DNA of 64,000 nt. Origin: Klebsiella electrica (GTDB lineage Bacteria; Pseudomonadota; Gammaproteobacteria; Enterobacterales; Enterobacteriaceae). Made by a program: the position numbers and the translations under genes. Below, in pieces: positions 12,865-21,974 of this stretch; position 1 is the first letter of the stretch; every line of letters begins with the position of its first letter. The stretch is from positions 3,286,001 to 3,350,000 of the forward strand of contig NZ_CP041247.1 in the NCBI RefSeq assembly GCF_006711645.1, read 5' to 3'. The notes below the pieces were generated by a model, which saw only the letters and a list, made by a program, of their open reading frames with translations, made no database searches and had not been told where the DNA came from.

Positions 12865-13698
12865 GTGTCACACGCTCTTATTTCTGGCTATGCCGATGCT
12901 ATCTATCCTGAACAACCCTGGTTTGTCCTGAGCGCAGCGCAGCACTACTCGATCATGGCTTCCGCCAATCCGGCGATATCGCATTTCTACACTTTTGATG
13001 TGTCGTCGGCGGCGGATGTCACCATGGCTATCCCGGACGGCTGCGTGGATATTGTTTTCGACTGTGATACCGCGCGGCCAACGGCGCGAGTGTGCGGCAC
13101 GCCGCTGGAGGCGCACAGCGTAGAGCTGATCAACGGCCATCGTTACTTCGGCGTACGCTTTGCGCCGGGCATCATGCCCGACTTTCTGGACCTGATGGCG
13201 GAGGAGCTGACCAACCGCGAATACGACTTCACTGAAGTAGTGCCGGGGGCGCGGCGCGCCTGTGAGCAAATCCTGCGCAGCGCGCAGTTCTCCCAGCAGG
13301 TCACGCTGTTCGATCGTTACTTTACCCCGCGTCTGGCGCGCCGCACGTCGAGTGTGACCACCTGCATTATTCACACCATTCAACAGCTGAAAGGCAATAT
13401 CCGCATTGAACAGCTGGAGACGCTGACCGGCTATACATGCCGCACCATTCAACGCCAGTTCCGCCAGGATACCGGCATGTCGCCAAAGATATTCGGCCGT
13501 ATTATGCGCTGCCAGACAGCGCTGAATACCCTGTATAAACCGGGCAGGCATTCATTTACCGCTCTGGCGCTGGATCTGGGCTTCAGCGATCAGTCGCACT
13601 TCCTGCGGGAATTTAAGAAACTGGTCAGCGCCACCCCGCTGGAATTTCAGCGTCGGGCCCTCGGCGAGGCGTGGGATGAACGGCTACGCTACCATTGA
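12865..13698 (+). CDS. AraC-family transcriptional regulator
   Basis: A 277-residue AraC/XylS regulator starting at GTG, 8 nt after GAGGA. The N-terminal ~150 residues form a sensor domain of the DUF6597 type (AIPDGCVDIVFD and HRYFGVRFAPG), and the C-terminal ~100 residues carry two helix-turn-helix motifs (IRIEQLETLTGYTCRTIQR and FTALALDLGFSDQSHFLREF). It lies between the divergent oxidase/Rid/cyclodeaminase group and the APC permease, so it is the probable local regulator of both. A sigma-54-like promoter precedes it. Confidence 0.88.
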   Translation: MSHALISGYADAIYPEQPWFVLSAAQHYSIMASANPAISHFYTFDVSSAADVTMAIPDGCVDIVFDCDTARPTARVCGTPLEAHSVELINGHRYFGVRFAPGIMPDFLDLMAEELTNREYDFTEVVPGARRACEQILRSAQFSQQVTLFDRYFTPRLARRTSSVTTCIIHTIQQLKGNIRIEQLETLTGYTCRTIQRQFRQDTGMSPKIFGRIMRCQTALNTLYKPGRHSFTALALDLGFSDQSHFLREFKKLVSATPLEFQRRALGEAWDERLRYH

Positions 13699-13727
13699 GG
13701 ATCAGCATGGATGTTAAAATTAGGTAA

Positions 13728-13764
13728 GCACCATGTTGAATGCAAGTAGCACTAAAATAGTGCA
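13728..13764. promoter_or_regulatory. NtrC-like sites upstream of the permease
   Basis: AGCACTAAAATAGTGCA at 13748-13764 is a near-perfect palindrome that closely fits the NtrC enhancer consensus (TGCAC-N7-GTGCA). A weaker half-matching site, GCACC-N7-TGCA, starts at 13728. Two tandem sites are usual for NtrC enhancers. I found no clear -24/-12 element between here and the permease start. Confidence 0.45.
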
Positions 13765-13902
13765 TCTGTTGCACTTTGGGGTTGTCCGATTTTTTCTATC
13801 TCTGCCGCCAGCGTTGGTCAATGATGCCCGATAGTTACCTGACCACTCAGCAGGAAAAAGATTTGCTGAGTCTGGCTTCACTATCCAATAAGGGCGCTGG
13901 CG

Positions 13903-15297
13903 ATGAGCAACTCTACCGGTTTACGAAAAAATACGTTGGGACTCACCTCCCTGGTCTTCTTTGTGGTCGCCGCAGCGTCCCCCCTTACCGGGGTGGTGGG
14001 CGGGCTGCCGGTGGCCATTTTTACCGGCAATGGCGGCGGCATTCCGGTTATCTATATTGTCGCCTGTCTGATCCTGATGCTCTTCTCGGTGGGCTACCTC
14101 ACCATGAGCCGCTATGTCACCGATGCCGGAGCCTTCTATACGTATATCTCAAAAGGGCTGGGTAACAACGCGGGCGCGGCCGCATCGGTACTGGCGCTGG
14201 TCGCCTACGTCTCAATACAGACGGCAATAATGGCCATGCTGGGTTTCTTCAGCGAACAGTTTCTACAACAGCACCTGGCGCTCAATATTCCGTGGTGGGT
14301 ACTGAGCATGCTGTTTACCCTGACCGCCTGGATGTTGGGCATCAAACGCGTAGAGATCGGCGGCAAGCTGCTGGGCGTGCTGATGCTGGCAGAGGTCGGC
14401 ATCGTCCTGCTGACCGACGTGATGATCCTGCTGAAAAAGAGCGGCCCGCTCACCTTCAGCTCATTTGAACCGTCGGTGTTTATGCATGGCAATCTGGGTA
14501 TTGCGCTGGTGTTCTCCGTGGCCGCCTTTATCGGTTTTGAATCCACCGCCATCTACGCCGAAGAGTGTCGCGATCCGCAAAAAACAATCCCCCGCGCCAC
14601 CCTCTGCGCGCTGATAATCATCACCGCATTCTTCTGCTTTACCAGCTGGTCGTTCGTGCAGGTCTACGGCTTTGATCAGATAGCGGAAATCGCCAGTAAA
14701 GATCCCGGCAACTTTGTCTTCACCATCACACGTGAGTACGTAGGTCAATGGGCGGTAGATACCATGTCGGTGCTGCTGATCACCAGCCTGTTTGCCGCCA
14801 CGCTGGCGTTTCACAATAATATCTCCCGCTATATCTACAGCATCAGCCGCGACGGGTTGATCTGGAAGGAGCTGTCGGCCACGCACCCCACCAACGGTAC
14901 GCCGCACAAGGCCAGCCATCTGCACAGCGTGTTACTGTTGCTGCTGCTGGCGGGAATGGGCGGCAGCAATATGGATCCCATGGTGCATATCTTCGCCTTT
15001 GGCTCGGCCATTGCCACGCTGTCAATCCTGATGCTCCAGGTCGGGGTCTCTGCGGCGGTGGTGATGTTCTTCCGCCGTCTGCCCGGGCATAACAACAGCC
15101 GCTGGCGGGTGCTGTGGTCACCGCTGATGTCCATCGCCTGCATGCTGATGGCGATTATTCTGGTGATTAATAACCTGCAGCTGATAAGCGGCAGCGACTC
15201 GCCGCTGATACGCTTTATTCCCTGGTTTATTGCCTGCTGCGCTTGCGCAGGATATATCATGTCGGCGAAACGCAAGTCGGCGGTAAAAACCGCGTAG
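13903..15297 (+). CDS. APC-family amino-acid/amine permease
   Basis: A 464-residue cytoplasmic-membrane transporter of the amino acid-polyamine-organocation superfamily, with about 12 hydrophobic segments. The first carries the APC hallmark SPLTGVVGGLPVAIFTG. Other family-typical parts are GAFYTYISKGLG and FIGFESTAIYAEECRDPQKTIPRAT. The start ATG follows AAGGGCG. It probably imports the substrate of the neighbouring oxidase group. Substrate specificity cannot be told from sequence. A hairpin terminator follows. Confidence 0.9.
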   Translation: MSNSTGLRKNTLGLTSLVFFVVAAASPLTGVVGGLPVAIFTGNGGGIPVIYIVACLILMLFSVGYLTMSRYVTDAGAFYTYISKGLGNNAGAAASVLALVAYVSIQTAIMAMLGFFSEQFLQQHLALNIPWWVLSMLFTLTAWMLGIKRVEIGGKLLGVLMLAEVGIVLLTDVMILLKKSGPLTFSSFEPSVFMHGNLGIALVFSVAAFIGFESTAIYAEECRDPQKTIPRATLCALIIITAFFCFTSWSFVQVYGFDQIAEIASKDPGNFVFTITREYVGQWAVDTMSVLLITSLFAATLAFHNNISRYIYSISRDGLIWKELSATHPTNGTPHKASHLHSVLLLLLLAGMGGSNMDPMVHIFAFGSAIATLSILMLQVGVSAAVVMFFRRLPGHNNSRWRVLWSPLMSIACMLMAIILVINNLQLISGSDSPLIRFIPWFIACCACAGYIMSAKRKSAVKTA

Positions 15298-15345
15298 CGG
15301 GAAAATGTTAAACTGCGCCGCTCAATCTCCCCGAGCCTTATTGCC

Positions 15346-15371
15346 AAAGCCACCTTAACCGGTGGTTTTGT
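15346..15371 (+). terminator. Terminator after the APC permease
   Basis: Stem AAGCCACC / GGTGGTTT (one G-T pair) with a short loop, followed by T residues, about 50 bp after the permease stop. It separates the amine module from the nitrile module. Confidence 0.65.
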
Positions 15372-15524
15372 TATTTACGCGTGTCGGCAAATACCTCACG
15401 GGGAATATCTCAGACCAAAAGTGAAACCGCGCAGTCGGTGATGAAATTCCTGGTTTGATAAGCCCGACTAAAGCATGCAATAAATGCATGCGTAGCGGCT
15501 TGCCCGCCGCGAGACCGTCCAGCC

Positions 15525-16487
15525 TCACAAACCGTGCCGATCCCGGTGCAACAGGGTGCTAGGCGAGACGCCGAAGGCTTTACGGAAGGCATGGCTAAAA
15601 TGGGAGAAGTCGGAGAAACCGAAATCCAGCGCCGCCTGGGAGACGCTATTCACCCTCCCGCGCTCGATGGCCTCGCGACTCGCCCGCAGCCTTTCCTGCC
15701 AGATCACGGCCATCGGCGTTTTTTTGTGCCGGGCGAAAGCGCGCGTCACGGTACGGACGGAGACGTAGTGCGCCCGTGCCAGACTCTCGATATTCAAATC
15801 AGGATCGACAAGTTGCCGGCGAATGTAATTCATCATGCGGGCGTACAGATCGCGCTCAGCGCTCACGTTATCCAGATCCTGCAACTCCAGACTCAGCACC
15901 AGCAGATCCAGCAGCGTCTGGGAGAAGCGGCCGGAAATATCCGGGTTGTCCAGACAGCCGGGCATTGCCGCCGCCTGACGCAGCATTTCGCGCAGCGGAA
16001 TCACGCCGGGGCGGCGATCGTCGAGCGCCACCGCGGTGAGACTTTCCAGCCCAGGCAAACGACCGCTCAGCAGGTGCCGGGGGATCCGTACCAGATGGTT
16101 ATCGCGCCCGCCAAGACTAAAACGGAAAGTCTGCGCCGCGTCGTAAAGCACCAGACTGTCTGCTGCCAGCGTCGCTTTGCGTCCGCCCTGCTCAAGCTGA
16201 CCGTAGCCACCCTGCATATAGCCCAACCACAGATCGTCGTCGGGGCCCTGCCGCAGATAACGGGCCGTGCGATCCCAGCAGTGCAGCGGCGCGGACAGCG
16301 AACAGATATCCACCATGCCGACTCCGCGTACCGCAAGCCGGGCATCGAAATCGCCCCCTGCCAGAGGCGCGCTGGCGGCCGGAATACAGTGACGTAACAC
16401 CACGTCGTTCCAGTACTCGAAGCGGCGCGACTCGGCAACGCCAACGGTCGAATAGTGGAGGCTGCCCGCAGACTGCATGCTCTTCAT
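15525..16487 (-). CDS. AraC-family regulator, FeaR/NimR-like
   Basis: A 320-residue AraC/XylS regulator. The N-terminal half is an AraC-type ligand-sensing domain (EYWNDVVLRHCIPA, then LWLGYMQGGYGQLEQGG), as in regulators that sense aromatic amines and acids. The C-terminus holds the two-HTH module (NIESLARAHYVSVRTVTRAF and VSQAALDFGFSDFSHFSHAF). The start ATG follows GAGG. It diverges from the nitrile operon across a 416-bp gap, which makes it the likely activator of that operon. Confidence 0.87.
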   Translation of the reverse strand: MKSMQSAGSLHYSTVGVAESRRFEYWNDVVLRHCIPAASAPLAGGDFDARLAVRGVGMVDICSLSAPLHCWDRTARYLRQGPDDDLWLGYMQGGYGQLEQGGRKATLAADSLVLYDAAQTFRFSLGGRDNHLVRIPRHLLSGRLPGLESLTAVALDDRRPGVIPLREMLRQAAAMPGCLDNPDISGRFSQTLLDLLVLSLELQDLDNVSAERDLYARMMNYIRRQLVDPDLNIESLARAHYVSVRTVTRAFARHKKTPMAVIWQERLRASREAIERGRVNSVSQAALDFGFSDFSHFSHAFRKAFGVSPSTLLHRDRHGL

Positions 16488-16903
16488 AGTGACTTACCTC
16501 GCGCCGGGGATCCCGTATCAACGACAGAAACGTTTTCGCAGGCAGCAACTATCGTGCCAACGGGCGAATACGCCCCTCCTTCCCCTCACGCAGAGAATCG
16601 ATAAATTACTGAAAAATATCGCTGCAATCTATGACACCTCCCCCTTCTTCGCCGTCGCGTCGGGTGACGAATGGGGGCACGACGAGGTGAGATACCGCCC
16701 CCTCAGCGTGCGACGCCTGCACTATGGCGGACCATCATGCGCCGGGCGTTTTCAGCCCACGAGCGGTTGTCCCTGCCAGCCAAACGACTGACCTTCTCAA
16801 GCAAGTACGCGGCAAATTTCTCCCTAGTATCAGTAAGCGTAAGGTCTTCCGGCCGCACCGTGCTCCGGACATAACATGACATCAGACAAGAGGGGGGAAC
16901 GTT
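16488..16903. promoter_or_regulatory. Divergent control region, AraC regulator / nitrile operon
   Basis: This 416-bp gap has no convincing gene. It must contain the promoters for the minus-strand AraC gene and for the plus-strand operon starting at 16904. No -24/-12 element with correct spacing was found here, and I could not place sigma-70 boxes with confidence. A strong ribosome site (GAGGGGGGAA) ends the region. Confidence 0.4.
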
Positions 16904-17797
16904 ATGACTTTCAGCAACGCTACGTTTCGCATCAGCCTGAGCGCCTGCGTACTCTGGCTGGTTACCGGCCCGGCTCATGCGGTCGATCTCAACTCGCAGG
17001 ACCTCATTCCTGCTCCCGCCGGCACCGATGCCGCTCTGGGGTATTTCAGCTACGCCACCCGAGACAGCTTCACCCCCACCGGGGGCGGCGAACTTAAGCG
17101 AGATACCGGGCTCGACTCCTTCGTCAGCATCTTTCGTTACGTCCACTACATGGACATCGGCGGCTTTATGGTCGCGCCGCAGGTGCTGCTGCCCTACGGA
17201 CGTCTCTACAACGGCTCACTGAACGGCGTCCGGCTTGATTCAGCCAGCGGCCTGGGCGACCCCATCTTTGCCGCTCCGGTCTGGCTGGTGAACAACCCCG
17301 ACACTACCTTCGCCATTGTGCCTTACCTGTACGTCCCCGCCGGCGCCTACGACGCCGGACGCACGCTTAACGTCGGTGAAAACCGCTGGAAATTCGACCT
17401 GCAGCTTGGCGGCGTACAACAGCTCGGTAACGGTTTCGCCACCCAGCTGTCCACCGACGTGATGTGGTATGGCGTCAACGACGATGCCACGGGTATCGGC
17501 ACCGGCCGTCTCAAACAAGACAACACTTATCAATTTCAGGGCTGGCTAAGCTGGACGCCACCCGCAGACAAGAGCTGGACCCTCGCCGTCGGTTATTCCC
17601 AATACTGGGGCGGCAAGCAGCGGCTCGACGACGCCGGGAACGGACAGGCGACGCGCGTCGATCAGGCGCGGCTGGAATTATCGAAATTCGTCACCCCCAC
17701 GGTGCAGGTGCAGGGCCTGCTCCAGCGCGACCTCAACGTCGACGGTGGCTTTAAAGAAGATCTGCACACCACTCTGCGCGTGATGAAACTGTTCTGA
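16904..17797 (+). CDS. Outer-membrane channel, SphA / phenol meta-degradation family
   Basis: A 297-residue predicted outer-membrane beta-barrel of the SphA (phenol MetA degradation) family, often encoded with catabolic operons for hydrophobic or aromatic compounds. The signal peptide ends at TGPAHA before VDLNSQDLIPAPAGTDAALGYF. Alternating amphipathic strands follow (for example MDIGGFMVAPQVLLPYG and SWTLAVGYSQYWGG), and the C-terminal residue is Phe, as outer-membrane barrels require. As first gene of the nitrile operon it may let nitriles or their products cross the outer membrane. That role is inferred from position. Confidence 0.78.
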   Translation: MTFSNATFRISLSACVLWLVTGPAHAVDLNSQDLIPAPAGTDAALGYFSYATRDSFTPTGGGELKRDTGLDSFVSIFRYVHYMDIGGFMVAPQVLLPYGRLYNGSLNGVRLDSASGLGDPIFAAPVWLVNNPDTTFAIVPYLYVPAGAYDAGRTLNVGENRWKFDLQLGGVQQLGNGFATQLSTDVMWYGVNDDATGIGTGRLKQDNTYQFQGWLSWTPPADKSWTLAVGYSQYWGGKQRLDDAGNGQATRVDQARLELSKFVTPTVQVQGLLQRDLNVDGGFKEDLHTTLRVMKLF

Positions 17798-17857
17798 TGC
17801 GAATCGACACGGAGACATCCCCAGACCCACAACTCACCCGCAACGGAGAAATCCATC

Positions 17858-18341
17858 ATGACCGATCAGCAGCAAAAACCCACCCTCTATGAACGTCTCG
17901 GTGGTTATGACGCCGTTTACGCCTTCGCTGGCGAAGTGTTGAAGACCTGCATGAAACATCCCGATATCGGCCATATCTGGGCGCACGTGTCCGAATCGTC
18001 ATTCCAGAAAGAACACATCAATTTCGTCGACTTTCTCTGCAAACACTGGGGGCGGCAACACCGTCTACCGGGGACGAGATATGGTGACCGCGCACCGCGG
18101 CATGGGGCTGACCGAAGTGCACTGGAAAGCGGTATTCGAGTCTATCGACGAATGCTACGAGAACTTCAACGTGGCGCAGGATATTCGGGAAGAGGTCACC
18201 GCCTTCCTGACCCAGTTCAAACCCGCCGTCATCGGCAGCCCCTCGTACCGGGATGTGGTGCTCGCGCACCCTGACATGGACGTGACCAGGGGGATGGAAA
18301 GCGTCGGTATCCACTGGCCAAAAGCAGATAAACCGTCTTAA
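17858..18341 (+). pseudogene. Truncated hemoglobin (group 1), frameshifted
   Basis: The 5' part encodes LYERLGGYDAVYAFAGEVLKTC and KHPDIGHIWAHVS, typical of truncated hemoglobins. At 18048-18052 the frame breaks in TGGGGGCGGC; removing one G restores TGG GGC GGC AAC ACC and joins the rest (MVTAHRGMGLTEVHWKAVFESIDEC). The repaired product would be about 160 residues. His in the MVTAHRGMGL segment fits the distal-helix region and EVHW follows. One extra G in a G-run could be a true mutation or a sequencing error. It lies between the outer-membrane channel and the amidase, so loss of this gene seems compatible with the rest of the operon. Confidence 0.75.
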
Positions 18342-18477
18342 TCCAGGAGGGACACCTGCGCAACCGGCGGGTGTCCATTTCAGCCAGGTGACTGACCCGC
18401 ACAGCCATGTAGTGATGACGTTTCGGGCTTATGTTGAAGACAGGTTGCATTGACACACACCATATAAAGGGAACCCC

Positions 18478-19992
18478 ATGGCTATTGAACGTCCGACCAT
18501 CGAACAACTGCAAGAACTCGCCAGTCGGCTGCATATGCGACTGACGCCCGCACAGGCCGAAGAATATCTGGCGCTGATGCAGGCCAACTTCGACGCCTAC
18601 GATCTCATCGACGCCCTGCCCGACGAGATCCCCGCGGCGCGCTACCCACGCGCCGCCGCTTATCGCCCTGACGGCGAAGAAAATCCGCTCAATGCCTGGT
18701 ATTACAAGAGCGAAGTGCAAGGTGCCGCGACCGGCAAGCTGGCTGGCCGCACCGTGGCGCTTAAGGACAACATCGCGCTGGCCGGAGTGCCAATGATGAA
18801 CGGAGCCTCGACGCTGGAAGGCTTCGTGCCCGCCTACGACGCCACCGTCGCCACCCGGCTGCTGGATGCCGGAGCGACCATTCTCGGCAAGGCCACCTGC
18901 GAACACTTCTGCCTGTCCGGCGGCAGCCACACCTCCGACCCCGCCCCCGTGCACAACCCGCTGCGTCACGGCTACTCTGCCGGTGGTTCTTCCTCCGGTA
19001 GCGCCGCGCTGGTGGCGGCGCGCGCGGTGGACATGGCTATAGGCTGCGATCAGGGGGGGTCTATCCGTATTCCTTCGGCCTTTTGCGGCACCTATGGCAT
19101 GAAGCCGACCCACGGCCTGGTGCCCTACACGGGCATCATGCCGATCGAAGCGACCCTCGACCATGCGGGCCCGATTACCGCCAACGTGCGCGATAACGCT
19201 CTGATGCTGGAAGCTATCGCCGGCGACGACGGGCTCGACCCGCGCCAGTATGCCCCCACCGTAGAGGCTTACACCGCTGCGCTGGACAAGGGCGTGCGCA
19301 ACCTGAAGATCGGCCTTCTGACCGAAGGCTTCCAGCTGCCGAACATGGATACGCAGGTGGCGGAGAAGGTGCGCGGCGCCGTCGCTCGTTTGCAGGAGCT
19401 GGGGGCTCTCGTCGGCGAGATTTCCGTGCCGGAGCACAATCTGGCGGGCGCCCTCTGGTCCCCCATCGGCTGCGAAGGGCTCACCGCCCAGATGATGCAC
19501 GGCAACGGCATGGGTTTTAACTGGGAAGGCCAGTATGACGTGGCGCTGCTGGACAAACACGCCCGGTGGCGCGACGACGCCGACGCGCTTTCCCCATCGC
19601 TCAAGATATGTATGTTCGTCGGCCAGTACGGACTGGAACGCTACCACGGCCGCTACTACGCCAGGGCGCAGAATATCGCGCGTCGCGCGCGTGCGGGCTA
19701 TGACCGGGCGCTGGCGGATTTCGACCTGCTGGTGATGCCTACGGTGCCCATCGTCGCTCAGCCATTGCCGGAGCCGGGTTGCTCCATCACCGAGTATATC
19801 TCCCGCGCCTTCGAGATGATCGGCAATACCGCGCCGCAGGACATCACCGGCCACCCGGCGATGTCCATCCCCTGTGGACTGGTTGATGGACTACCGGTGG
19901 GCATGATGCTGGTGGGCCGCCACTACGCCGAAAGCACCATCTATCAGGCTGCCGCCGCTTTAGAAGCCTCAGGCGACTGGCGGATGTTTTAA
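18478..19992 (+). CDS. Amidase of the nitrile pathway (amidase signature family)
   Basis: A 504-residue amidase that would hydrolyse the amide made by nitrile hydratase to a carboxylic acid and ammonia. The Ser-cisSer-Lys triad is complete: Lys96 (VALKDNIA), Ser171 ([10 protein letters not shown]) and Ser195 ([10 protein letters not shown]). These are the same residue numbers as in Rhodococcus enantioselective amidases that sit beside nitrile hydratase genes. The Gly/Ser-rich signature is intact. The start follows AAAGGGAA. The gene lies 24 bp before the alpha-subunit gene, the usual amidase-NHase order. Confidence 0.93.
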   Translation: MAIERPTIEQLQELASRLHMRLTPAQAEEYLALMQANFDAYDLIDALPDEIPAARYPRAAAYRPDGEENPLNAWYYKSEVQGAATGKLAGRTVALKDNIALAGVPMMNGASTLEGFVPAYDATVATRLLDAGATILGKATCEHFCLSGGSHTSDPAPVHNPLRHGYSAGGSSSGSAALVAARAVDMAIGCDQGGSIRIPSAFCGTYGMKPTHGLVPYTGIMPIEATLDHAGPITANVRDNALMLEAIAGDDGLDPRQYAPTVEAYTAALDKGVRNLKIGLLTEGFQLPNMDTQVAEKVRGAVARLQELGALVGEISVPEHNLAGALWSPIGCEGLTAQMMHGNGMGFNWEGQYDVALLDKHARWRDDADALSPSLKICMFVGQYGLERYHGRYYARAQNIARRARAGYDRALADFDLLVMPTVPIVAQPLPEPGCSITEYISRAFEMIGNTAPQDITGHPAMSIPCGLVDGLPVGMMLVGRHYAESTIYQAAAALEASGDWRMF

Positions 19993-20016
19993 CCCTTAAC
20001 TATCGGGAACCATAAA

Positions 20017-20625
20017 ATGAGCCATAAACACGACCACGACCATACCGAACCACCGGCGGACATCGAATTACGTGTCCGGGCGCTGGAGTCCCTGCTACTG
20101 GAGAAAGGACTGATCGACCCGGCGGCACTGGATGAGCTGATCGACACTTACGAGCATAAAGTCGGCCCCCGTAACGGCGCGCAGGTGGTCGCCAAAGCGT
20201 GGCATGACCCGGAATATAAACGCCGTCTGCTGGAAGATGCCACGGCCGCTATCGCCGAGCTGGGTTTTTCCGGGGTGCAGGGTGAAGACATGCTGGTGGT
20301 GGAGAACACGCCGGACGTACACAACGTGACCGTCTGTACATTATGTTCCTGCTACCCCTGGCCGGTGCTGGGCCTGCCGCCGGTGTGGTACAAGTCGGCG
20401 CCCTATCGCTCGCGCATCGTTATCGACCCGCGTGGCGTTCTGGCCGAATTCGGATTAAACATTCCCGAAAGTAAAGAGGTGCGCGTCTGGGACAGCAGCG
20501 CCGAACTGCGCTATCTGGTACTGCCAGAACGCCCGGCGGGCACAGACGGCTGGAGCGAAGCGCAGCTGGTCGAACTGGTCACCCGCGATTCTATGATCGG
20601 CACCGGCGTGGTCGCCGCGCCATAA
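20017..20625 (+). CDS. Nitrile hydratase alpha subunit, cobalt type
   Basis: Metal-binding subunit of nitrile hydratase (R-CN + H2O to R-CONH2), 202 residues. The active-site motif [14 protein letters not shown] has Cys107, Cys110, Ser111 and Cys112 as ligands, and Thr108 marks the cobalt class (iron enzymes have Ser there). The N-terminus is His-rich (SHKHDHDHT), an unusual extension that could bind metal. The beta, activator and CbtBA cobalt-import genes follow directly. Co-type enzymes have been reported from the K. oxytoca group. Confidence 0.96.
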   Translation: MSHKHDHDHTEPPADIELRVRALESLLLEKGLIDPAALDELIDTYEHKVGPRNGAQVVAKAWHDPEYKRRLLEDATAAIAELGFSGVQGEDMLVVENTPDVHNVTVCTLCSCYPWPVLGLPPVWYKSAPYRSRIVIDPRGVLAEFGLNIPESKEVRVWDSSAELRYLVLPERPAGTDGWSEAQLVELVTRDSMIGTGVVAAP

Positions 20626-20640
20626 CAAGGGGAGAAAACC

Positions 20641-21294
20641 ATGAACGGGATACATGATCTGGGCGGTATGCATGGCCTCGGCCCGATCCTCAACGAGGAA
20701 AACGAGCCGTATTTTCATCATGAGTGGGAGCGCCGGGTATTTCCGCTGTTCGCCTCGCTGTTCGTCGGCGGTCATTTCAACGTGGATGAATTCCGCCACG
20801 CCATTGAACGTATGGATCCGGCCCACTACCTGGAGGCGAGCTACTACGAACACTGGCTGCATGCATTCGAAACGCTGCTGCTGGAAAAAGGGGTGATCAC
20901 CGTCGACGAACTCTGGGGCGGCGCGACAGCGACTCCCTGCGCAGCGGGCACGCCCGTGCTGACGCAGGATAAGGTAGCGATGGTTGTCAGTACCGGCGGA
21001 TCCGCGCGCGTCAGTCACGATGTCGCCCCCCGCTTTAAGGCAGGAGACCTGGTGCGGGCGAAAAATGTCAACCCCACCACTCACACCCGCCTGCCGCGCT
21101 ACGTGCGCGGCAAAATCGGCCGTATTGCGACCGATCACGGCGTGTTCATCACGCCGGACACCGCGGCGCACGGTCTGGGCGAACATCCCCAGCACGTCTA
21201 CAGCGTGAGCTTTACCGCGCTGGAACTGTGGGGGGAACCGCGCCCGGACAACGTTTACATCGATCTGTGGGACGACTATCTGGAGGAAGCATGA
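20641..21294 (+). CDS. Nitrile hydratase beta subunit
   Basis: Structural partner of the alpha subunit, 217 residues. It starts with the family hallmark MNGIHDLGGMHGLGPI and ends in the SH3-like domain (VRAKNVNPTTHTRLPRYVRGKIGRI...HVYSVSFTALELWG). The Arg residues that hydrogen-bond the oxidised cysteines of the alpha subunit lie in HTRLPRYVRG. A strong ribosome site (AAGGGGAG) precedes it. The stop overlaps the next start (ATGA), indicating coupled translation with the activator. Confidence 0.96.
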   Translation: MNGIHDLGGMHGLGPILNEENEPYFHHEWERRVFPLFASLFVGGHFNVDEFRHAIERMDPAHYLEASYYEHWLHAFETLLLEKGVITVDELWGGATATPCAAGTPVLTQDKVAMVVSTGGSARVSHDVAPRFKAGDLVRAKNVNPTTHTRLPRYVRGKIGRIATDHGVFITPDTAAHGLGEHPQHVYSVSFTALELWGEPRPDNVYIDLWDDYLEEA

Positions 21295-21758
21295 GCACTG
21301 CGACACTGCATGATTACGCCGCCGTCGGGCTCCCCCGCGACGAGGAAGGGCCGGTGTTCGATAAGCCCTGGCAAGCGAAAGCCTTCTCCCTGATCGTCCA
21401 TCTGCACCGGGCGGGGCTGTTCCCGTGGGCGGAATGGGTGCGGACATTCAGCGAAGCTATCAAGGCCGCCCCGGCGCAGCCCGGCGAAAGCGTGAACGAC
21501 GCCTATTATCGCCAGTGGGCGACGGCGATGGAGAGCATGATCACCGCCCTCAACCTGACCGCGTCGGATGACATTGCCCGGCGGACTCAGGAATGGCGGC
21601 AGGCATATATCAACACACCTCATGGCCAGCCGATCCTGCTGACCAACGCCAGCTGCCCGCCTGCGCATAACCACCACCCGCTGCCACTGGGTGTGCCGGT
21701 GACGGTTAGCCCGGCACAATCTTCCATCAGCACAATCAACAACGGAGTCACATCATGA
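21291..21758 (+). CDS. Nitrile hydratase activator (P14K-type)
   Basis: A 155-residue protein resembling the N-terminal half of the nitrile hydratase beta subunit (LPRDEEGPVFDKPWQAKAFSLIVHLHRAGLFPWAEW). In Co-type systems such P14K or NhlE-like proteins form a complex with the alpha subunit, load cobalt and oxidise the ligand cysteines, then swap partners with beta. The low-complexity C-terminus includes CPPAHNHHPLPLG, whose Cys and His could bind metal. Its ATG overlaps the beta stop, and its end overlaps the start of cbtB by four bases. Confidence 0.9.
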   Translation: MSTATLHDYAAVGLPRDEEGPVFDKPWQAKAFSLIVHLHRAGLFPWAEWVRTFSEAIKAAPAQPGESVNDAYYRQWATAMESMITALNLTASDDIARRTQEWRQAYINTPHGQPILLTNASCPPAHNHHPLPLGVPVTVSPAQSSISTINNGVTS

Positions 21759-21964
21759 GCGATATCACCCTGACCACCAGCACCCTGGCCGCTCCGATAC
21801 CGGTCGCGGCACTGTTGCCCTGGGCGCTGTTCACCACCCTGCTGGCACTGCTGGCAATCTATTTCGTCGGTGCGGAACAAGGCGCGACGTCGATGTTTTC
21901 CGGCACGCAGGTGCATGAATTCTTCCACGACGCGCGCCATCTGCTGGGTTTTCCCTGCCACTGA
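21755..21964 (+). CDS. cbtB: Cobalt transporter subunit CbtB
   Basis: A 69-residue single-span membrane protein of the CbtB family. The membrane segment is LLPWALFTTLLALLAIYFVG, and the C-terminus carries the family signature HEFFHDARHLLGFPCH, whose His and Cys residues are likely cobalt ligands. CbtB pairs with CbtA in vitamin B12 or nitrile hydratase clusters. The start ATG overlaps the activator stop. Cobalt supply to the neighbouring hydratase is the evident job. Confidence 0.92.
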   Translation: MSDITLTTSTLAAPIPVAALLPWALFTTLLALLAIYFVGAEQGATSMFSGTQVHEFFHDARHLLGFPCH

Positions 21965-21974
21965 GGAGGCGGAA

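Noticed and set aside
13776..14165. Plus-strand frame MGLSDFFYL overlapping the permease start
   Set aside because: Out of frame with the permease, no family match, and the permease start is well supported.
18229..19854. 541-codon frame antisense to the amidase gene
   Set aside because: Shadow frame of a GC-rich gene; Arg/His/Gly-rich low-complexity product without family features.
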